Below, piece after piece: positions 63,759 to 64,000 of a stretch of 64,000 nucleotides of DNA. The position numbers were made by a program, and so were the translations under genes. This DNA comes from an uncultured Pseudomonadota bacterium (GTDB lineage: Bacteria; Pseudomonadota; Alphaproteobacteria; RF32; CAG-239), in assembly GCA_949292375.1 (NCBI GenBank), contig CASEZG010000001.1, positions 124,679 through 188,678 on the forward strand, written 5' to 3'. Below the pieces are notes generated by a model. The model worked only from the letters and a program-made list of their open reading frames with translations. It did no database searches and was not told where the DNA came from. The stretch's first letter is position 1. The number at the start of each line of letters is the position of its first letter.

Positions 63759-64000
63759 ATGGATGTATTATTTGATAAGAGCAAATCTGAAGAAAGTAAG
63801 GTTTGTAACAAAGTGAGTCCCAGAATTTTTGATTGGGAAGTTGTTGAACGCTATGAGGGTTTGGTCGTTGATCGAAACGGAGCAAATACTAAGTTGGTAC
63901 TCTATGATGAGCTCGCTAAGAAAAAGACTGTAGTTATTGACAGTATTTTGCAACAAGATTTGCTGATTACGGCTCAAGATGCTACGACGGTTTGGACCTT
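63759..64000 (+). CDS. Unknown protein (N-terminal part)
   Basis: An open frame from an ATG at 63759 (or 63763 in another frame) to the window edge, about 80 residues, starting MDVLFDKSKSEESKV. It has normal composition and codon use for this genome, but no recognisable motif and no clear ribosome-binding site. It is preceded by about 60 bp of AT-rich sequence after the rbfA terminator. Confidence 0.5.
   Translation, partial: MDVLFDKSKSEESKVCNKVSPRIFDWEVVERYEGLVVDRNGANTKLVLYDELAKKKTVVIDSILQQDLLITAQDATTVWT

Noticed and set aside
1..64000. tRNA and rRNA genes, insertion sequences, prophage
   Set aside because: I saw no tRNA cloverleaf, no rRNA signature, no transposase and no phage structural genes.

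Overview
The window is about 64 kb of AT-rich, densely coding DNA from an alphaproteobacterium. The evidence for that placement is gene content and order: secB divergent from a Tim44-like gene, tsaD beside a mitofilin/Mic60-like gene and hemY, lptF-lptD-surA-rsmA, rph-rdgB, addB-addA-trxA, hslV-hslU, rpsF-rpsR-rplI and rimP-nusA-ylxR-infB-rbfA. It also has a three-gene [FeFe]-hydrogenase operon (HndA/HndC/HndD type), an ADP-dependent sugar kinase and a glycogen synthase. It seems to lack hemC/hemD at their usual place. These features point to a fermentative anaerobe, probably one of the gut-associated alphaproteobacteria (an inference; the RF32-like group is my best guess).

Layout. 1-4.6 kb: a partial exported protein, cysK, tyrA, lptG with a PAP2 phosphatase, and tsaB. 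4.7-7.4 kb: a PAS sensor resembling DivL but without its kinase, and a Lys/Glu-rich orphan. 7.4-12.3 kb: ampG, secB, then Tim44-like, mltA, a membrane protein and an Smr protein in one operon. 12.3-16.6 kb: nth-tsaD, diverging from mic60-hemY. 16.6-22.3 kb: an ADP-dependent kinase with an N-formylglutamate-amidohydrolase-like gene, aroK, a 47-residue membrane protein, xerD, a palindromic repeat element, and two unrecognised genes with matching promoters. 22.3-29.2 kb: rsmA, surA, lptD, lptF and a charged coiled-coil orphan. 29.4-35.4 kb: the hydrogenase operon and glgA. 35.5-44.3 kb: grpE, rph-rdgB and addB-addA-trxA. 44.3-48.1 kb: a strongly structured, probably non-coding RNA locus, hemW with a tandemly repeated N-terminal insertion, and hslUV. 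48.1-52.3 kb: a large exported protein with a degenerate trypsin fold, comM and a small lipoprotein. 52.5-53.6 kb: rpsF-rpsR-rplI. 53.6-55.9 kb: ftsK, broken in this sequence. 56.1-63.7 kb: fabD-fabG, then rimP-nusA-ylxR-infB-rbfA, and finally a partial unknown gene.

Themes. Several genes serve the envelope: LptF, LptG, LptD, SurA, MltA, AmpG, Mic60 and FtsK. Energy metabolism looks fermentative: NAD(P)H-linked hydrogen evolution, glycogen storage and sugar phosphorylation by ADP.

The most unusual features are: (a) a family of about 120-bp palindromic repeats with AAAACTCG ends and a TGTAC-N6-GTACA core, seen at the 3' end of xerD and, tandemly triplicated and in frame, in the 5' end of hemW; (b) a roughly 280-nt structured RNA candidate with its own promoter between trxA and hemW; (c) the ADP-dependent kinase operon; (d) the ftsK lesions; and (e) a DivL-like sensor that has lost its kinase.
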